Under the pieces are notes generated by a model. The model saw only the letters and a program-made list of their open reading frames with translations. It ran no database searches and had not been told where the DNA came from. Source: Otatea glauca (lineage: Eukaryota; Streptophyta; Magnoliopsida; Poales; Poaceae). From it: DNA of 64,000 nucleotides. The translations under genes and the position numbers were made by a program. Positions within the stretch are counted from its first letter, which is position 1. Every line of letters begins with the position of its first letter. Below are positions 59,773-64,000 of this stretch, piece by piece. The stretch lies in assembly GCA_036346275.1 (NCBI GenBank), contig CM070721.1, positions 3,918,452 through 3,982,451 of the forward strand. Reading direction: 5' to 3'.

Positions 59773-61397
59773 AGGTTGACATTTTCGTTTTTGATCCAGT
59801 TTTCGTAACTCCTGTGGTTTCAAAAACCGTGAAAAATCGTTTGAAAACTGCAAAAAAATTGATCTGTATGAAAATTCAAACTATTTTGAAATCTGATCAA
59901 ACCGACGAGCGAAAACCATCAAAAACTGAAGCTGGTTAGGTAAATAGAGAAAATTGTAAAAAAAATCGGGAAAAATGATAAAAAAATGTTGTAAAATTTG
60001 TAAAAATCCAGTGAAGGCTAAAAAATACTAAAATGTAATAAATATATAAAAAGAAGTATGTAAAAACATGAAAAAAAATTCTAGTATGATCTCTCCTAAA
60101 TATGGAAAAAAATTCGACATAACCTATACTATATTTTAGACAATTGAAAGTTGTAAATTAGTCATTTAGCAATAATATATCAACAAATAATCTTTCATTA
60201 CAATACTACTCACATATCAATCACACAAGTGCAAAAATAGACATTTAGCAATAATATGTCAACAAATAATCTTTCATTTCAATACTGCTCACATATTAAT
60301 CCAACAAATGCAAAAATAGGCATTCACATAATGATATACCAATACCATTGACATATCAATACCATATACATTTCAATACCTTATAGAAATTACTTGTGTA
60401 AATAATTTGCAAGAAATTGCTTGTGTCAAATTACATGTTGTACAACAAAATAAGTACATAATATAACTAATGGTACATAATACAACTTCCATACTAAAAT
60501 TTTGGTAGTTCATGCATGCATAAAACGAGAAGTAAGCTTTTCAATATTAGATAACATTAACATATTAAAATATACCATAGCAAGATAATTTCTTTGCATA
60601 CAAACATTGCTACTTGAACAAATAGTATCATTTTCGAGTGTTGTCCATTGCTACTAAATATACTTCAACAAATATTGCTACTTGACATAATTGAACAAAT
60701 ATTGCTATTTGACAAACTTCAACAAATATTGCTACTTGACATACTTGAACAAATATTGCTACTAAATATAATTGAACAAATATTGTTACTAAAATATGTT
60801 TAAGTAAATATTGCTACTTGACATACTTGGATAAATATTGCTACTAAATATAATTGCACAAATATTGGTACTAAATATACTTCAACAAATATTTCTACTA
60901 AATATACTTCAACAAATATTGCTACTTGACATACTTGAACAAATATTGCTACTAAATATAATTGAACAAATATTGTTACTAAAATATGTTTAAGTAAATA
61001 TTGCTACTTGACATACTTGAATAAATATTGCTACTAAATATAATTGAAAAAATATTGTTACTAAAATATGTTGAAGTAAATATTGCTACTTGACATACTT
61101 GAGCAAATATTGCTACTAAAAATACTTCTAATTTTTTTTTTTGCCTTTCTATTTTGAAGATTTTGAATGGCTCAAAAACGTCTCCAAACTTCTTTTTTTC
61201 AACAAAAAAAATTCACAGCAGAGGTCATAAAGCAATTAATACTAATTTTAGGGAATTTTTAGATAAATTTTTCCAAATTTTTTGAATTTTTTATTTTGAA
61301 TTTGAATCCACCGGTAAACTGCTCGGTTTCTGTTCTCAAACTAGAGTGGTACGGTCAAAAACCGTGAAAACCGAGCAATTTACCGCAATTTTATTAA
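59773..61397. mobile_element. probable third hAT-like element (about 1.6 kb)
   Basis: The left end ACAGGTTGACATTTTCG and right end ATTTTATTAACCCTG are hAT-like, and the AACCG/CGGTTT-rich subterminal sequence resembles the two neighbours. The flanking octamers (CGTGTGGA and GGTATGGC) match at only five of eight bases, so the ends are uncertain. It contains the tandem array at 60610-61130. Confidence 0.5.
60610..61130. repeat. AT-rich tandem array (AAATATTGCTACT units)
   Basis: About 20 units of about 20-27 bp built on CAAATATTGCTACT followed by TGACATACTTGAA or AAATATAATTGAA. Alternating subtypes form a partly conserved higher-order period of about 110 bp. Confidence 0.85.
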
Positions 61398-61557
61398 CCC
61401 TGGGTATGGCTACTTTAGTGCAGCCTGGATAACGGTACGTTTCGGAAACGGGATTCCATCTACACGCACCGTCCGATGGAACTTTCAACGAATCAGATTG
61501 ACTGCCACAATAGCACGCTATAATACATACTCCAGCCTCCGGATCAGGTAAAATTTC

Positions 61558-61904
61558 TGTGAGATAAGGCACAAAGTGTACGGTTCCAAGAATAAAGAAG
61601 ATAAATCTCGTAGAGAGAACCGAAATAACGACATTGAAGAAACTACAACGAGAGAGAAAGATTTAACGAAGCCAACCGCAAATTCTTTAAACACAACATC
61701 AAAAGAATACAAGAGATTGTTGTTCTTTCATAACCTCTCGAACCTTTTAGAACCCTCGTATCCTGATGAGTTAGCTTGTGGCTTCTTGGTTCTCCATGAC
61801 ATCCTCCTAGGTTTATATAACCTCTCTAGTTCTCCTCCAAAGCAAATAAGAATCCTACTTTTATTAAGATTAGGAATCACTCTCCTATTAGGATTTATCT
61901 AGCA
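61558..61904 (-). repeat. probable solo LTR or LTR fragment
   Basis: The minus strand begins TGCTAGATAAATCC, has TTATATAAACC (TATA) near 61815, and ends TTATCTCACA, with TG/CA ends. No target duplication or partner was found. Confidence 0.4.
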
Positions 61905-62163
61905 TACCTTTTCAAATCTTAAAAAGCTAGATATAAGTCACCATATTTAACAAATAGCATGAAAGCCAAAATCTAGAGGAAATGGTAACTATCTTTGGAT
62001 TCTATTGAGCAGTCACAGGTTACAAATCCCACTGGATACACACTGAACAGTAGTACAAATCGTGTCGCTCTTTTTGATTATCTGTGGTATATCCATCAGA
62101 ACATTTTGCCTACAGGGAAGCTATATGGCATGTAATCTCTCATTTTGGCCTTACCGTTCCAGT

Positions 62164-62908
62164 TTAGTTGTTGCAAGCAGTTGCTGCGCTCTCTGTTTCT
62201 TTTCCAGTTGCGAACGATTTGCCACACCCACATGTTTTTGTCGCATTTGGATTCTGGAAGGAGAAGCCACCCCCGATAAGAGCGTCGCTGTAGTCCAGCT
62301 CCATACCAAACATGAAGAGAAGGCTCTTTGGATCACAGACTGCAGCACAGAAGGATCATATTGTTATAAATCCGGCATATCAGACATTAGTTAAAATTGG
62401 TTCGATCTGAACATCAAGAATTGGAATCGGTTCCAATACAATGCTTCTGAACATCATCAGCCTGTGACCTATTTTCAGGCTTTCAAACTTAACTGGGAAC
62501 ACATGATCCCTTATTGCTATTAGTTTTGATCATGCACGGGCATGCCCACCTTACTTTAGAGTGCTAATGACTTTGTGAACACATGCAGCAAATATACACA
62601 GGTACAAATGAAATAGTGCATAGCAAGCTGGTCTTTGCAAAGCAAATTGTAGCTACAGTAGTCAGTTAGAAGAATAAATTTACCTATTGCGAAACCATCA
62701 TATTCTATAACTGAATCACCAGCGCTGGCATTGGCTCGATGTTCAAACTCCATGGTGTATGACATGCCAGAACATCCACCTTGTTTAACTCCTATTCTCA
62801 GACAGAGATCTTCATTCCGTTCAGCCCTCATTTTGTTCAGATGTTTCAGTGCCTTTTCAGTCAACGAAATAGCTGGCGCAATGCTACCAGATGCTGCTGC
62901 TGCTGTTG
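62164..62908 (-). CDS. plastid iron-sulfur assembly protein, IscA/SufA type (last two exons)
   Basis: Exons 62908-62684 and 62339-62164 join with the codon split after the first base. They encode the A-type carrier core: SGSIAPAISLTEKALKHL, IGVKQGGCSGMSY with the first ligand Cys, VCDPKSLLFMFGMELDYSD, IGGGFSFQNPNATKTCGCGK with the other two Cys, and a short tail ending TACNN. A-type carriers accept and pass on Fe-S clusters. The NPNATKTCGCGKSFATG wording and tail match the chloroplast member (CpIscA/SufA) rather than mitochondrial ISCA. The first exon with the transit peptide was not found up to 64000, so it lies beyond the right edge or far upstream. The acceptor is CCACCAG at 62909-62915; a second AG six bases on would remove two residues and keep the frame. 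Confidence 0.94.
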
Positions 62909-62934
62909 CTGGTGGTGCAAAATATGATCAATGA

Positions 62935-64000
62935 TTTACTAAGTTAATGTTGAAAGAAACTTGCCTGAAATTCTGTCTACTTCTGCAGTATTTGCATAAT
63001 GGATTTAATATCTAAAAAATAACAGGATCTATCTCACAGCCATTCAATCTTCACAGTTTCCCTTAACCATTCACTTTCTCATGCAAATACAGGACAGATG
63101 AACCTATGACCAATGTAGGATAATTGAAAGGGCCAGGTTATTAAAGTCCACTTCAATCTACAGCACAACATCAGTGTTTATCTTCATCCGAAACAAAATG
63201 CCCGTGGAGACGATAGTTGTGACCGACATATCGAATATACCATGCTAGTTGAGCAAGCGACTTCATATTTCTAAATTATACATAGGTTTAAAAGGAGAAA
63301 AAAATATAACTACCAAACTTCTTCACTTAATCCTCTTAAATAGGTAAGGAATTGTGCAAACAAGCCCTAAGCTCCTAACTATCTATTATTGGGTAAATAC
63401 AGCATAACGATCAAATTGATGTATAAATAACTGCATATATCATCAGTATATGTTTCAATCTGGTACAAAGGGATTCCCTAATACTGTAAACAGAATTACA
63501 AATGTCTAGGAACAGATAATTGCTTTCCCACCTGATACGGCAAACAGAACTAGGATTGTCTAGGAGCATGCAACTGTTTTCCCCCTAAAGAATTATTGTC
63601 TAGTAGGGGTCAGGGGTTTTAAGATCTATTGTTTGGAATTTGGATGGATTGGTCTGGTGACGAACATAGTGAATACAACCAGGAATGTATGCGAACAAAA
63701 TTGCCGCGCACATAACTAAGCAAGAAGCAACTAAACTAGTAACTCAAAGGCAATACGGGCTGGCAATATATATCCCCCATTGGAATCCTTTCAAAGCTGT
63801 AATGCTTACACTGCCAGGCATGCCAGCAATTAAGCATTCAGTAATCTACAAAGCTACCAAGATCGGTAAAAACCTAGTCCTACATGGAACATATTATTCC
63901 TATCGGCGGCAGGAACAATTTTCAGCTATCTGAATCAAAATAAGGAGGCGCGTAGTATCAAAATCAGTTCGTACGCAAACGTTCAATATTTCTCAACGTA
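62935..64000. other. upstream intron or flank of the IscA-like gene, no exon seen
   Basis: AT-rich with no GC-rich first-exon-like stretch. Most likely first intron. ORFs here (such as 63685-63933) have no family features. Confidence 0.45.

Noticed and set aside
60610..61130. CRISPR-like regular repeats
   Set aside because: Units are contiguous and variable without unique spacers, and the sequence is plant nuclear DNA.
61336..61572. 78-codon minus-strand ORF near the IscA-like gene
   Set aside because: Overlaps the hAT-like end and an LTR-like fragment; no family features.

Overview
The window is nuclear DNA from a flowering plant, almost certainly a grass. It carries intron-rich host genes (an AP2-domain factor, a group IIb WRKY factor, a DUF1995 plastid protein and a plastid IscA-type protein) separated by long stretches of nested LTR retrotransposons and hAT transposons. 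No prokaryotic or organellar features were seen. Exon models were built by eye from splice sites, reading phase and family conservation; no search was run.

Layout. 1-1.4 kb: the 5' part of an AP2 gene on the minus strand, running off the left edge. 2.65-11.75 kb: a decayed Ty1/copia element (minus strand, TSD GAAAC), with a 2.1-kb solo LTR (TSD AGAGC) inserted in its RNase H region. 13.2-14.6 kb: a foldback repeat. 15.2-20.6 kb: a long hAT element with a decayed transposase. 20.6-28.65 kb: a copia gag scrap, then a 5'-truncated Ty3/gypsy element with two RNase H domains and long antisense ORFs, ending in its 3' LTR. 28.65 kb: a Whirly gene fragment. 29.1-30.5 kb: a small non-coding LTR element (TSD AAGCT). 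32.9-40.2 kb: a gag-only LTR element (TSD TAAAT) with a 901-bp hAT element in one LTR. 43.4-45.2 kb: a second, inverted solo LTR of the family seen at 3.5 kb (TSD GATTG).

48.45-54.2 kb: a complete six-exon WRKY gene on the plus strand. 54.8-57.9 kb: a nine-exon DUF1995 gene on the minus strand, convergent with WRKY, with an apparent frameshift and donor loss in exon 5 and a small hAT element ten bases upstream of its ATG. 57.9-61.4 kb: a cluster of hAT-type insertions. 62.2-62.9 kb: the last two exons of a plastid IscA/SufA-like gene whose first exon lies beyond the right edge.

The host genes are not an operon and need not act together. Two of them (DUF1995 and IscA-like) are probably plastid proteins and two are transcription factors. 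The most unusual items are the antisense ORF pair in the gypsy element, the gag-only LTR element whose long gag frame is cut by a single stop, the twin solo LTRs with 33-bp minisatellites, the Whirly scrap at a gypsy LTR, and the hAT cluster at the start of a damaged DUF1995 gene.
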